DNA of 8,732 nt from Pedosphaera sp. Its GTDB lineage: Bacteria; Verrucomicrobiota; Verrucomicrobiia; Limisphaerales; Pedosphaeraceae. Of the stretch, positions 1-6,136 are shown piece after piece. Under the pieces are notes generated by a model. That model was not told the DNA's origin. It did no database searches and worked only from the letters and a program-made list of their open reading frames with translations. Where the stretch lies: NCBI GenBank assembly GCA_028293465.1, contig JAQGOT010000084.1, positions 1 to 8,732 on the forward strand, read 5' to 3'. The translations under genes were made by a program, and so were the position numbers. The stretch's first letter is position 1. Each line of letters begins with the position of its first letter.

Positions 1-427
1 GATCAACAACAGTGGTTTGAACGGCAATCCTGGCGGTGATGGCCCCGGTGTCATTCGCCCCCAGGTCCAAATCACTTTCCCCACCCCTGCCAAATACATC
101 GCGGCCTCGGGCGGCGCAATCAATGGCCCGGCCTATCTTTGGAATTGGGCCACTTTTGATGGCACCACCAACGCGCCGCTGGTTTTGGGGCCGAGTGAAA
201 CCAACGTGACCAGCTTGACTCTCTCCGCGCGAACCGTCACCACCAACGACCCACCCTCCTTCGAGTGGATGATCCTCGGCCACCAAAACGCCGCCTACCG
301 GATCGATATGTCCACCAATCTCACCGACTGGACTCAGTCCACCGTGCTGACCAACACCAACGGCATCTTCATTTTCACCCACCCGCTCGATCAGCCGCAG
401 CAATACTTCCGCGCCGTCCTCCAATAA
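1..427 (+). CDS. C-terminal part of a large exported protein (5' end outside window)
   Basis: The reading frame is already open at base 2 and ends at TAA 425-427, so only about 141 C-terminal residues are visible. A TTG at 17 is in frame, but nothing suggests it is the real start. The visible part is rich in Thr, Asn, Gly and Pro, has no membrane segment, and looks like beta-rich extracellular sequence. The last 50 or so residues contain Y-R-I-D-M-S-T-N-L-T-D-W followed by a Thr/Asn-rich strand and the ending Q-Y-F-R-A-V-L-Q. I associate this pattern with the C-termini of secreted Verrucomicrobiota proteins, where it often follows catalytic or Ig-like domains. The catalytic or binding function, if any, lies upstream and cannot be judged. 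A GC-rich hairpin follows the stop. That it is coding is quite certain; the function is unknown. Confidence 0.8.
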   Translation, partial: INNSGLNGNPGGDGPGVIRPQVQITFPTPAKYIAASGGAINGPAYLWNWATFDGTTNAPLVLGPSETNVTSLTLSARTVTTNDPPSFEWMILGHQNAAYRIDMSTNLTDWTQSTVLTNTNGIFIFTHPLDQPQQYFRAVLQ

Positions 428-430
428 CGG

Positions 431-451
431 CCGCCGCCACCGATGCGGCGG
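431..451 (+). terminator. GC-rich hairpin just after the stop codon, possible terminator
   Basis: A perfect 7-bp stem (CCGCCGC at 431-437, GCGGCGG at 445-451) encloses a 7-base loop, starting 3 bases after the stop of the upstream gene. No T-run follows, so it is not a classical intrinsic terminator. It could act as a U-poor terminator or as a 3'-end stabiliser. The stem is seen directly; the role is inferred. Confidence 0.45.
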
Positions 452-500
452 ATGTCCCCTTCCAAAGCCTGCCCTGTCTGCAATCGGCCAGCGGACAAGT

Positions 501-529
501 TTGACACTGCCCGAGGTTTGTTGTCTTAT
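501..529 (+). promoter_or_regulatory. Candidate sigma70-type promoter of the DUF4038/DUF5060 gene
   Basis: A perfect -35 box TTGACA (501-506) is followed after 17 bp by TCTTAT (524-529), which matches 4 of 6 bases of the -10 consensus. Transcription would begin near 536 and leave a leader of about 23 bases before the ATG at 559. The site lies in the 131-bp gap after a hairpin, where a new transcription unit is expected. Confidence 0.6.
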
Positions 530-558
530 GCCTTTTCAATTTGTTGCAAACCCGAAAC

Positions 559-2223
559 ATGACTTTTCATCCTTACTCGCGATTCTGCCTGGCCGCCTGC
601 CTGTTGCTCTGGCTCCCGGCGTCGTTGCGCGCTGCCGGCGATTCCAACACCCTCCCGCTCGTCGCGAAATGGGGCCGGTTCGAGCGATCCTTCACCAGCG
701 CCGTCGCTTACACCAATCCCCCGCAGGCTGCCACCCTCACCGCGACCTTCACTTCCCCCTTGGGCGAGACAAACACGGTTTTCGGATTTTGGGACGGCAA
801 CAAAATTTGGCGCGTGCGCTTTTCGCCCGACCAACCGGGCAGATGGAGTTTCAAAACCACCTGTTCAGATCGCGCCAACACCAATTTGAACAACATCAGC
901 GGCGAGTTCCTCTGCTCCTCCGCCACGGGCGACGCCCGCTTCCAAAAGCACGGCCCGATTGGCGTCGCCCGTGACCGTCGCCACCTGGAGCACCAGGATC
1001 ACACCCCGTTCTTCTGGCTGGCGGACACCGTTTGGGATGGCGCCCTCCTCGCCAAGGACAAGGACTGGTACTACTACGCGCGCACCCGGTCCCAGCAGGG
1101 CTTCACCGCCGCGCAGTGGATCGCCGTCCCCGGCACCGACTTGAAAAAGCGGACGGCCTTTTCCGGGACGAAATCCATCGTCATCAATCCGGACTATTTC
1201 AAGCAACTCGACGCGCGAGTGGAGATCCTGAATCGGGTCGGCCTCCTCAGTGCGATCGTTCCGCTGCGTGACATTCCGTCGCCCGGCAAAGCTGGAATCG
1301 GAGCCCTGCCGGAGGATCAGGTGATCCTGCTGCTCCGTTACATGGTCGCGCGCTGGGGCGCGAACGACGTCGCCTGGATACTGACCTGCGAGGGCGACAA
1401 TCTCGGCCGCAATGTGGATCGCTGGAAACGAATCGGCCGCGCCGTCTTTGGCGATGGCCCGCACGCGCCCGTCATTGTGGACCCCGGCGAGAGTTACTGG
1501 GTGTTGGACGAGTTTCGGCGCGAGCCTTGGGTTGACCTGCTGGGCTACCAAAGCGGCCAGGAAGTCAGCGAAGACACCTTGCTCTGGATGGTGGCCGGTC
1601 CGGTTTCGCGCGACTGGCGAAAAGAACCCTTCCGGATGACCGTCAACCTGGCGTTGCCTTATGAAAACGAGCAGATGGCACGATCCCAGCACCGCACCGA
1701 TCCGCTGGAGGTGCGGCGCGCGGTCTATTGGAGCCTGCTCAACGCGCCCGCCAGCGGTGTGAGCTATGGTGCTTATGGCGTTTGGAATTGGATGGCCGAC
1801 ACCGCCTCAACCAACGCGGCTCAAGCTGGCGTTGCTTTGCCGGGCTGGCAAAAATCCTTGTTCCTGCCCGCGGCGAAACAAATGACGAACATCGCCACCT
1901 TGTTCAACGGAATTGATTTCTGGCGGTTGCGTCCGGCTCCCGAGTTGATCGTGAACCAACCCGGACTCCAGTCGCCCGGTCGCCATGTTGCCGCCGCCCG
2001 CACGGAGAACCGGGACATGGCGCTGGTTTATGTCCCGGAAGATCGCACGATCGAATTGACTCTCGACGCCCTCCCGCCGTCCCCGAACGTGACTTGGATC
2101 AACCCTCGCACCGGCGGACGCAGCCGGGCCGTTGCCGTCATCGGCCCCAAAAGTTGCCAATTCCCCACCCCGGGAGCTGGCGACTGGCTCCTGTTAATGA
2201 CGAGGTCGAAAGCGAAGCTGTGA
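559..2223 (+). CDS. Secreted DUF5060/DUF4038 (apiosidase-like) glycoside hydrolase
   Basis: Predicted exported protein of 554 residues. The ATG at 559 is preferred over the in-frame TTG at 541 because it begins directly with a signal peptide: R8, a hydrophobic stretch at about 10-20, and likely cleavage after the A-S-L-R-A segment near residues 25-26. Residues about 33-120 look like a DUF5060 beta-sandwich (K-W-G-R-F-E-x-S-F at 38-45; F-W-D-G and W-R-V-R-F-S-P around 77-90; G-R-W-S-F near 94-98). Residues about 130-460 look like the DUF4038 TIM-barrel domain related to GH140 apiosidases (F-F-W-L-A-D-T-V-W-D at 151-160, Q-G-F-T-A-A-Q around 180, T-C-E-G-D-N at 276-281, Y-G-A-Y-G-V-W-N-W at 403-411). 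The last 80 or so residues resemble the short C-terminal beta domain often found in these proteins. E278 is a candidate catalytic acid, by position only. The substrate is unknown; an O-linked plant-type glycan is plausible. No SusC/SusD-like partner is in view, and no clear Shine-Dalgarno precedes the ATG. Confidence 0.85.
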   Translation: MTFHPYSRFCLAACLLLWLPASLRAAGDSNTLPLVAKWGRFERSFTSAVAYTNPPQAATLTATFTSPLGETNTVFGFWDGNKIWRVRFSPDQPGRWSFKTTCSDRANTNLNNISGEFLCSSATGDARFQKHGPIGVARDRRHLEHQDHTPFFWLADTVWDGALLAKDKDWYYYARTRSQQGFTAAQWIAVPGTDLKKRTAFSGTKSIVINPDYFKQLDARVEILNRVGLLSAIVPLRDIPSPGKAGIGALPEDQVILLLRYMVARWGANDVAWILTCEGDNLGRNVDRWKRIGRAVFGDGPHAPVIVDPGESYWVLDEFRREPWVDLLGYQSGQEVSEDTLLWMVAGPVSRDWRKEPFRMTVNLALPYENEQMARSQHRTDPLEVRRAVYWSLLNAPASGVSYGAYGVWNWMADTASTNAAQAGVALPGWQKSLFLPAAKQMTNIATLFNGIDFWRLRPAPELIVNQPGLQSPGRHVAAARTENRDMALVYVPEDRTIELTLDALPPSPNVTWINPRTGGRSRAVAVIGPKSCQFPTPGAGDWLLLMTRSKAKL

Positions 2224-2340
2224 AGCCTCGCTGGAAAGGCCCTTGTCCCTGTCCACAATCGCTCGTGCCGCGCTCGTTGATCCCGGAGCGATCGCCGCAC
2301 TCACCCTCGGATCGTCCGGCTCTTCCTTCCTTGCGAGGCT
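2224..2340. repeat. 8-bp inverted repeat bracketing 101 bp of noncoding DNA
   Basis: AGCCTCGC (2224-2231) and its exact reverse complement GCGAGGCT (2333-2340) frame the segment, the left copy starting right after the stop codon at 2223. No transposase or flanking direct repeat is evident. It could be the end-pairing of a structured RNA, a degenerate short mobile element, or chance: 8-bp matches at this distance are not rare in GC-rich DNA. Confidence 0.3.
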
Positions 2341-2349
2341 GAGATCTTC

Positions 2350-2364
2350 CATCCCTTTGGGATG
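2350..2364. repeat. Short hairpin, 6-bp stem with TTT loop
   Basis: CATCCC (2350-2355) and GGGATG (2359-2364) form a perfect stem around TTT. No T-run follows on the + strand, so a terminator role is not supported. The element sits in the gene-free region between the glycoside hydrolase and the DUF2239 gene. Its role is unknown. Confidence 0.4.
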
Positions 2365-2437
2365 CTGGAGTATATGCCGGATTCTAGGTTCCTTCCCGAC
2401 CAAATTCTTCTGCTTACGCCTCAAAGCCACCAATTTT

Positions 2438-2472
2438 ACCCGGATAATATTGACAACCTATTTCATCCGGGT
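2438..2472. promoter_or_regulatory. Perfect inverted repeat flanking the -35 box, candidate operator
   Basis: ACCCGGAT at 2438-2445 is repeated in exact inverse as ATCCGGGT at 2465-2472, with centres 27 bp apart (about two and a half helical turns). The left arm lies just upstream of the TTGACA box, and the right arm ends on the first base of the -10 box. A dimeric regulator bound here would block RNA polymerase. The regulator is unknown. The symmetry is seen in the sequence; the function is inferred. Confidence 0.45.
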
Positions 2473-2477
2473 ATTAT
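2450..2477 (+). promoter_or_regulatory. Strong consensus promoter of the DUF2239 gene (probably leaderless)
   Basis: TTGACA (2450-2455, 6 of 6) and TATTAT (2472-2477, 5 of 6) are separated by 16 bp in an AT-rich patch. The expected start of transcription, about 7 bases after the -10 box, falls at 2483-2486, which is on the ATG at 2485. There is also no Shine-Dalgarno between the -10 box and the ATG. Together these suggest a leaderless or near-leaderless mRNA. Confidence 0.65.
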
Positions 2478-2484
2478 TCAGCCA

Positions 2485-3144
2485 ATGAACAAGAGCGAAT
2501 CAGTTGCAACCGAAGCCCACGCAGCAGAAGATCGACAACCAAGTCACTGCATCGCCTTCGAAGGTCAACGATGCATCGGCTCTGGTGCACTGGATTTCGT
2601 CGCGCGGAAGGCCAAACAGGTATTCAACCAAGATGAATTTGCCCCCATATTCATCTTTGACGACGTGACCAGCAAACGGATCGAGATCGACTTTCGTGGC
2701 ACAACCGAAGACGTCGTGGAGAGGCTCGAACGGACCGAGGCATCAGCCGTCGCGACCCCGGAAATACCTGAGAAGCGCGGCCCAGGTCGGCCCCGGCTGG
2801 GGGTCATTCCGCGTGAGGTTACCCTGCTTCCCCGCCATTGGGATTGGCTCAATCAACAACCGGGCGGCGCCTCGGTCGCCCTGCGCAAGCTCGTCGAGGC
2901 AGCAAAACGTTCCTGCAGAGCAGCGGATCGCGCGCGCCAATCCCAGGAAGCGGTCCATAGGTTTATGTATCCCATGGCCGGTGATTTCCCAGACGTCGAG
3001 GAGGCTGCAAGAGCGTTCTATGCCGGGAACCATCAGCGCTTTGATGAATTGGTCGCGCCGTGGCCCGCGGATGTTCGCGATCATCTGAGAAAGCTGGTGG
3101 CCGTTGCCATCCAGGCCGAGGCAGCCGCTGCAGAGAATCCGTAG
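2485..3144 (+). CDS. DUF2239 family protein, possible DNA-binding protein
   Basis: Soluble protein of 219 residues without signal peptide or membrane segment. It matches my memory of the DUF2239 family along its length: T/C-x-A-F-E-G near 22-27, F-I-F-D-D-x-T-x-K-x-I-x-I-D-F-R-G at 56-72, G-P-G-R-P-R-L-G at 99-106, R-E-V-T-L-L-P-R-H-W-D-W-L at 110-122, P-G-G-A-S-V-A-L-R-K-L-V at 126-137, and a C-terminal part with R-F-M-Y-P-M-A-G-D and W-P-A-D-V-R-D-H. The function of the family is not established to my knowledge. Two details hint at DNA binding: the AT-hook-like G-R-P-R core, and the strand-helix-helix layout of 110-142, which resembles a ribbon-helix-helix domain. The ATG at 2485 is chosen because the family similarity begins soon after it; a longer in-frame extension to 2362 would read through the promoter. 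The first 20 or so residues are variable. It converges with anmK, with a 78-bp gap. Confidence 0.85.
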   Translation: MNKSESVATEAHAAEDRQPSHCIAFEGQRCIGSGALDFVARKAKQVFNQDEFAPIFIFDDVTSKRIEIDFRGTTEDVVERLERTEASAVATPEIPEKRGPGRPRLGVIPREVTLLPRHWDWLNQQPGGASVALRKLVEAAKRSCRAADRARQSQEAVHRFMYPMAGDFPDVEEAARAFYAGNHQRFDELVAPWPADVRDHLRKLVAVAIQAEAAAAENP

Positions 3145-3222
3145 AACTCTGGGTGTCCGTCAACTGGCGCGGTTACGAACGGGTACCAGCATAGGTTACA
3201 ACTCCCCCGCCGCCGAACCGGT

Positions 3223-4407
3223 TCAACCGGCCGGGCTGATCTTCCCCAAAACCACCGCCCGTCGTGCGCCGGTGGCGGACGGAACATTGGCCGGCTTGCC
3301 TTGCAACGTTTCATGCGCAAGGACCGCGAACGCGAGCGCTTCCTTGGCGGCATTTGAATGGCCGAAGGCCTCTTGCGTCAGCACCACGGAGGGCGCCACC
3401 CGTTCGGCCACCATCCTCCGCAGCGTGCGATTCTTCGCTCCGCCGCCACCCAGAATGATTTGCAGCTTTTGCCGCGCCGTCCGGGCAAGTTTCTTGAAAA
3501 CAAAATTCTCGTAAGCCTCCGCAATGCTCGCCGCTGTGAACGCCGTGGCTGTGGCAACGATATCCGCGTCCGGCAGCTTCAAACGCCGCGCTGAAGCCAG
3601 CAACGTTCTCACGAACGGTTCACCGAATTCCTCGCGCCCGGTGGACTTCGGCGGACGCCTGCGCAGATACGGATGCCTCATCAGTTCTTCCAGCAACGGT
3701 TCTGAGACCCTGCCCTGCCCCGCCCAACGTCCGTCGCGATCATATGCCAACCGTCCGGAACTCAGCACGCTTACCACCGCGTCCATCACCATGTTCCCGG
3801 GACCTGTATCAAACGCCACCACCTGCTTCAACGCGGCGCACGGCGGCAGAAAGGTGAGATTTCCAATTCCTCCAATGTTCTGCAGGATCCGCGGCCGCGT
3901 GTCATCGGTGTACAAAGCCCAATCGACATACGGCACCAGCGGCGCCCCCTGCCCACCGGCCGCCATGTCACGGACTCGAAAATCCCCCACCGTCGTGATG
4001 CCCGTGCGCTCGGCGATTACCGCCGCCTCCCCAATCTGCAGCGTCGACGGCGTCCGGGCTCGCGGCAGATGATGAACGGTCTGGCCGTGCGAACCGATCC
4101 CTCTGATCTGTCCCGGACGGAGCCGGGCCTGACGAATCACCCCCAGCGCGGCGCGCGCAAAGTGTTCCCCCAATAAAAAGTTGAGCTCGCAAATCTCCGC
4201 CACGACGCCGTGCAGAGAGACGCGCAGAATCTGCTCGCGCAAGGCGCGGGGAAAAGCCTGCTGCCGGTGAGCAACGAGCTTCACCTGCAATCCCCGGCCG
4301 CTGCCGGAGATCGCCGCCACCACCGCATCAATCCCGTCGGCGGAAGTGCCCGACATCAAGCCAACCACAAATTGGGGGCGGGGTTTCGGTGCTTTCGGTT
4401 CGCGCAT
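3223..4407 (-). CDS. anmK: Anhydro-N-acetylmuramic acid kinase
   Basis: Cytosolic kinase of 394 residues. It opens the 1,6-anhydro ring of anhydro-MurNAc released during cell-wall turnover and phosphorylates it to MurNAc-6-phosphate, feeding peptidoglycan recycling. Family hallmarks are in order: G-L-M-S-G-T-S-A-D-G-I-D (16-27, ATP-binding phosphate loop), G-S-H-G-Q-T-V-H-H (105-113), D-F-R-V-R-D-M-A-A-G-G-Q-G-A-P-L-V-P (142-159), N-I-G-G-I-G-N-L-T (177-185), F-D-T-G-P-G-N (199-205; D200 is the probable general base), L-G-G-G-G-A-K-N (319-326) and K-E-A-L-A-F-A-V-L-A (355-364). The C-terminal N-V-P-S-A-T-G-A signature is also present. Length is slightly above the usual 365-390 because of a basic, Pro-rich N-terminal lead of about 12 residues. 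It is the last gene of a four-gene minus-strand cluster, 55 bp after the dodecin gene. No strong ribosome binding site is visible. Confidence 0.96.
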   Translation of the reverse strand: MREPKAPKPRPQFVVGLMSGTSADGIDAVVAAISGSGRGLQVKLVAHRQQAFPRALREQILRVSLHGVVAEICELNFLLGEHFARAALGVIRQARLRPGQIRGIGSHGQTVHHLPRARTPSTLQIGEAAVIAERTGITTVGDFRVRDMAAGGQGAPLVPYVDWALYTDDTRPRILQNIGGIGNLTFLPPCAALKQVVAFDTGPGNMVMDAVVSVLSSGRLAYDRDGRWAGQGRVSEPLLEELMRHPYLRRRPPKSTGREEFGEPFVRTLLASARRLKLPDADIVATATAFTAASIAEAYENFVFKKLARTARQKLQIILGGGGAKNRTLRRMVAERVAPSVVLTQEAFGHSNAAKEALAFAVLAHETLQGKPANVPSATGARRAVVLGKISPAG

Positions 4408-4462
4408 GCACCGAGCCTAGCCCAGCGGACCCACGCAAACAAGTCTGCCCGCAACCCCAAAT

Positions 4463-4678
4463 TCAAACCTCCTTGTCCAGCTTGAAGCCGATCTCCACCG
4501 TAACCTGCCAATGATTGATTTTATTATCCTCGATCTGTCCCCGCGTCTCGACCACTTCAAACCACCGCATGTTGCGGATGGTCTGGCCGGCCACCGCCAC
4601 GGCATTCCTGACCGCGTCCTCAACCCCGTTGGGCGAGGAACCGACCAGCTCGATTTTTTTATAAACATGCTCACTCAT
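4463..4678 (-). CDS. Dodecin family flavin-binding protein
   Basis: Protein of 71 residues matching the dodecin family (usual length about 65-72). Dodecins assemble into hollow dodecamers that bind riboflavin or FMN and buffer free flavin. The sequence shows the typical Y-K-K-I-E-L-V-G-S-S start, a helix with A-V-x-x-A-x-x-T-I-R, then R-W-F-E-V (W39, expected to stack on the isoalloxazine ring) and W-Q-V-T-V-E-I-G-F (Q59, expected flavin contact). The start at 4678 gives the common M-S-E-H-V N-terminus. An in-frame ATG two codons upstream (4684) is almost equally possible. A TTG still further up (4711) would translate the ribosome binding site and is rejected. It lies 53 bp after the lipoprotein gene and 55 bp before anmK. 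Confidence 0.95.
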   Translation of the reverse strand: MSEHVYKKIELVGSSPNGVEDAVRNAVAVAGQTIRNMRWFEVVETRGQIEDNKINHWQVTVEIGFKLDKEV

Positions 4679-4685
4679 AACCATT

Positions 4686-4697
4686 CCTCCCTCCTTT
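4686..4697 (-). promoter_or_regulatory. Tandem Shine-Dalgarno of the dodecin gene
   Basis: Read on the minus strand, AAAGGAGG (4697-4690) is followed directly by an overlapping GGAGG (4690-4686). The first is 5 bases from the ATG at 4684 and the second 7 bases from the ATG at 4678, so each start codon has its own well-placed site. This is by far the strongest ribosome binding region in the window, which suggests efficient translation. Confidence 0.75.
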
Positions 4698-4731
4698 ATT
4701 AACAACCCCAAATCAATTCCGACCGCTTATC

Positions 4732-5373
4732 TCAAGGCAACGCCTTGATGAAACGATCCGCCTGGGCAATCGAGGCGTTCATCTCTTCGAGCAATCGCAC
4801 GATATCTGCCTGGATGTTCGCGGTCTCCCCCTTGAGTGAACTGATTGCCTCGGCATTCAGATTGTGCTTCAGGTAAAGCACCTGGTCATGGAACTGGGTC
4901 AGCACCGGGTCCATGCTTTGCTCGGCCCGCTTCAGCGCGGTGTGCAAATCCTCATACCGCTGCCGCGTTTCCTGCAGCTTCGTGCGGCTGCTTTGCCGCA
5001 GGCTCTCGGATGAAATTTGCGTGATCTCCTTTTCCCATTCGCTGAACAAATCGCCCGCGACGGTTTCCACCTCCTGGATGCGGCTCCGGACGGCATCCGC
5101 CTTCGCCACGGAGCGGTCATAATCCCGCTTCAACGCGTTGTACGTCTTTTCCAGATTGCCGCCCTCAAAACCATAAAGCTCCTTCAAGCGGGTCAAGGCA
5201 TCCTTGAATTGCTGGCTCGCCGCCTTCTGATCGTCGCGCGCCTCCACCACCCGCTTCTTCAAGAGATCGCGTTTATAAACGCCCAGTTGCTCATAAGCCG
5301 CATAATAAGTGCTGCGGCAACCGGCCGCCAAAATCATCGACATTAACAGGCTCGCACAAAGCAACCTTCGCAT
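4732..5373 (-). CDS. DUF2959 family coiled-coil lipoprotein
   Basis: Predicted lipoprotein of 213 residues. The start at 5373 gives a short basic N-terminus, a hydrophobic segment, and the lipobox L-A-A-G-C (15-19); C19 should be lipidated after signal peptidase II cleavage. The mature part begins with Y-Y-A-A-Y-E and is highly charged and helical, with long stretches that look like coiled coil (about 30-120 and 125-165). E-L-Y-G-F and the overall layout fit the DUF2959 family. The function of that family is not established; an envelope-anchored structural or sensing role is plausible. The frame stays open upstream to 5637, but that extension lies inside the DNA glycosylase gene and would bury the signal peptide. 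It starts 38 bp after the glycosylase stop and has no recognisable Shine-Dalgarno. Confidence 0.88.
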   Translation of the reverse strand: MRRLLCASLLMSMILAAGCRSTYYAAYEQLGVYKRDLLKKRVVEARDDQKAASQQFKDALTRLKELYGFEGGNLEKTYNALKRDYDRSVAKADAVRSRIQEVETVAGDLFSEWEKEITQISSESLRQSSRTKLQETRQRYEDLHTALKRAEQSMDPVLTQFHDQVLYLKHNLNAEAISSLKGETANIQADIVRLLEEMNASIAQADRFIKALP

Positions 5374-5411
5374 ACACGCAAAGTTAACTCGAATCGACGC
5401 CGGCGCAATCC

Positions 5412-6032
5412 TCATTTGTTGCGCCGCATCGGGCCGGACACGAACGCGCTCCCTCCAAGAAAAAACCGCAGCGGCATTGCCGCCGCCTTGTTGATGCCGA
5501 TGCGCGTCGTGGTCACGACCGGGCCACGCTGTTCCAAAAACGCCTTCAATTCCGGGTTTTGCCCGATGAACAAAGGTGAGGCCCCATCGCAAAGATCCAC
5601 CCCATCCAAGGACCGGTCGATGTCCATCGCTGCGCATAGTTTTCCCGGGCCGTTCGTAAGATTGGGCGGTTTGGCCACTACACGCCGGGCCTGCATGAGC
5701 TCAAGACCGAACCGCGGTTCAATGGCCCGCACCAGCACCGCTTCGGCGCTTCCCGCCGGATGACAAACCGCATTGAAACAGTAGTGATTTCCATAAATGA
5801 AATAGACGTAACTGTGGCCCGGCGGCCCCCACATGATCCGATTGCGCTCGGTCAGACCGACATACGAGTGGGCAGCGGGGTCCCCCACCAGATAAGCTTC
5901 AGTTTCTACAATCGCCCCGCCACAGATCCCCTGCGGAGTCTTGCGAATCAGCCAATGCCCCAGCAACTGGGGAGCCACAACCTCCGCCGAAGGCTCATAG
6001 AATTTTCGAGGTAACGGATTGAATTTATTCAT
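5412..6032 (-). CDS. mpg: DNA-3-methyladenine glycosylase (Aag/MPG family)
   Basis: Base-excision repair enzyme of 206 residues that removes alkylated purines such as 3-methyladenine, and in this family often hypoxanthine. Family motifs: L-L-G-H-W-L (23-28), I-V-E-T-E-A-Y (41-47), A-A-H-S (53-56), R-N-R-I-M-W-G-P-P-G (63-72), Y-V-Y-F-I-Y-G (75-81), V-R-A-I-E-P (101-106) and N-G-P-G-K-L-C near the middle. By alignment to human AAG, E45 corresponds to the catalytic Glu125, Y47 to Tyr127, H55 to His136 and R102 to Arg182, so the active site looks intact. The ATG at 6032 is chosen because the family similarity (F-Y-x-P-S-A-x-x-V-A-x-x-L-L-G) starts soon after it. An in-frame GTG at 6056 would add eight unrelated residues. 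It is the first gene of the minus-strand cluster and is divergent from the DUF488 gene. Confidence 0.96.
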   Translation of the reverse strand: MNKFNPLPRKFYEPSAEVVAPQLLGHWLIRKTPQGICGGAIVETEAYLVGDPAAHSYVGLTERNRIMWGPPGHSYVYFIYGNHYCFNAVCHPAGSAEAVLVRAIEPRFGLELMQARRVVAKPPNLTNGPGKLCAAMDIDRSLDGVDLCDGASPLFIGQNPELKAFLEQRGPVVTTTRIGINKAAAMPLRFFLGGSAFVSGPMRRNK

Positions 6033-6045
6033 TTGCTCGTGGCGA

Positions 6046-6074
6046 TTCTTAATCACTCAGCCAAGCCTTGTCGA
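6046..6074 (-). promoter_or_regulatory. Weak candidate promoter of the DNA glycosylase cluster
   Basis: On the minus strand, TCGACA (6074-6069, 5 of 6 to the -35 consensus) is followed after 17 bp by TAAGAA (6051-6046, 3 of 6). Transcription would start a few bases before the ATG at 6032. The position is right for a promoter of the four-gene cluster, but the -10 match is poor. Confidence 0.28.
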
Positions 6075-6136
6075 GCGGACCTTGCCCTGAGACCCGGTTC
6101 GCGCTTCCTCCAATATTGACGCATATTCTCTGGAGT

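Larger units (their letters stand above)
2224..2484. other. 261-bp gene-free region upstream of the DUF2239 gene
   Basis: No credible gene is seen. Short open frames on both strands overlap the flanking genes or lack family character. The first part (2224-2340) is bounded by an 8-bp inverted repeat. A small hairpin sits at 2350-2364. The last 50 bases are AT-rich against the GC-rich background and hold the promoter and palindrome of the next gene. The first 140 bp could be an intergenic repeat element or a small RNA; the sequence alone does not decide. Confidence 0.6.

Noticed and set aside
865..1692. Long minus-strand open frame (275 codons) inside the glycoside hydrolase gene
   Set aside because: It is antisense to a gene with clear domain signatures; its translation is Arg/Gly/Val-rich without family motifs, as expected for a shadow frame in GC-rich DNA.
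2287..2294. Palindrome GCGATCGC in the gene-free region
   Set aside because: A single copy of an 8-bp palindrome is expected by chance in GC-rich DNA; no array or related copies are seen in the window.
2194..2433. Minus-strand open frame (79 codons) across the gene-free region
   Set aside because: It overlaps the end of the glycoside hydrolase gene, has no family similarity I recognise and no ribosome binding site; more likely chance or part of a repeat.
3215..3224. 10-bp palindrome GAACCGGTTC at the end of anmK
   Set aside because: It overlaps the stop codon region and has no T-run; between convergent genes it might be a weak bidirectional terminator, but a perfect palindrome without a loop is a poor hairpin.
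3524..4072. Plus-strand open frame (182 codons) inside anmK
   Set aside because: Antisense shadow of a fully conserved kinase gene; the Ser/Arg/Pro-rich product has no family features.
5374..5637. N-terminal extension of the DUF2959 lipoprotein frame
   Set aside because: It would overlap the DNA glycosylase gene and move the signal peptide and lipobox to the protein interior; the ATG at 5373 gives a normal lipoprotein.
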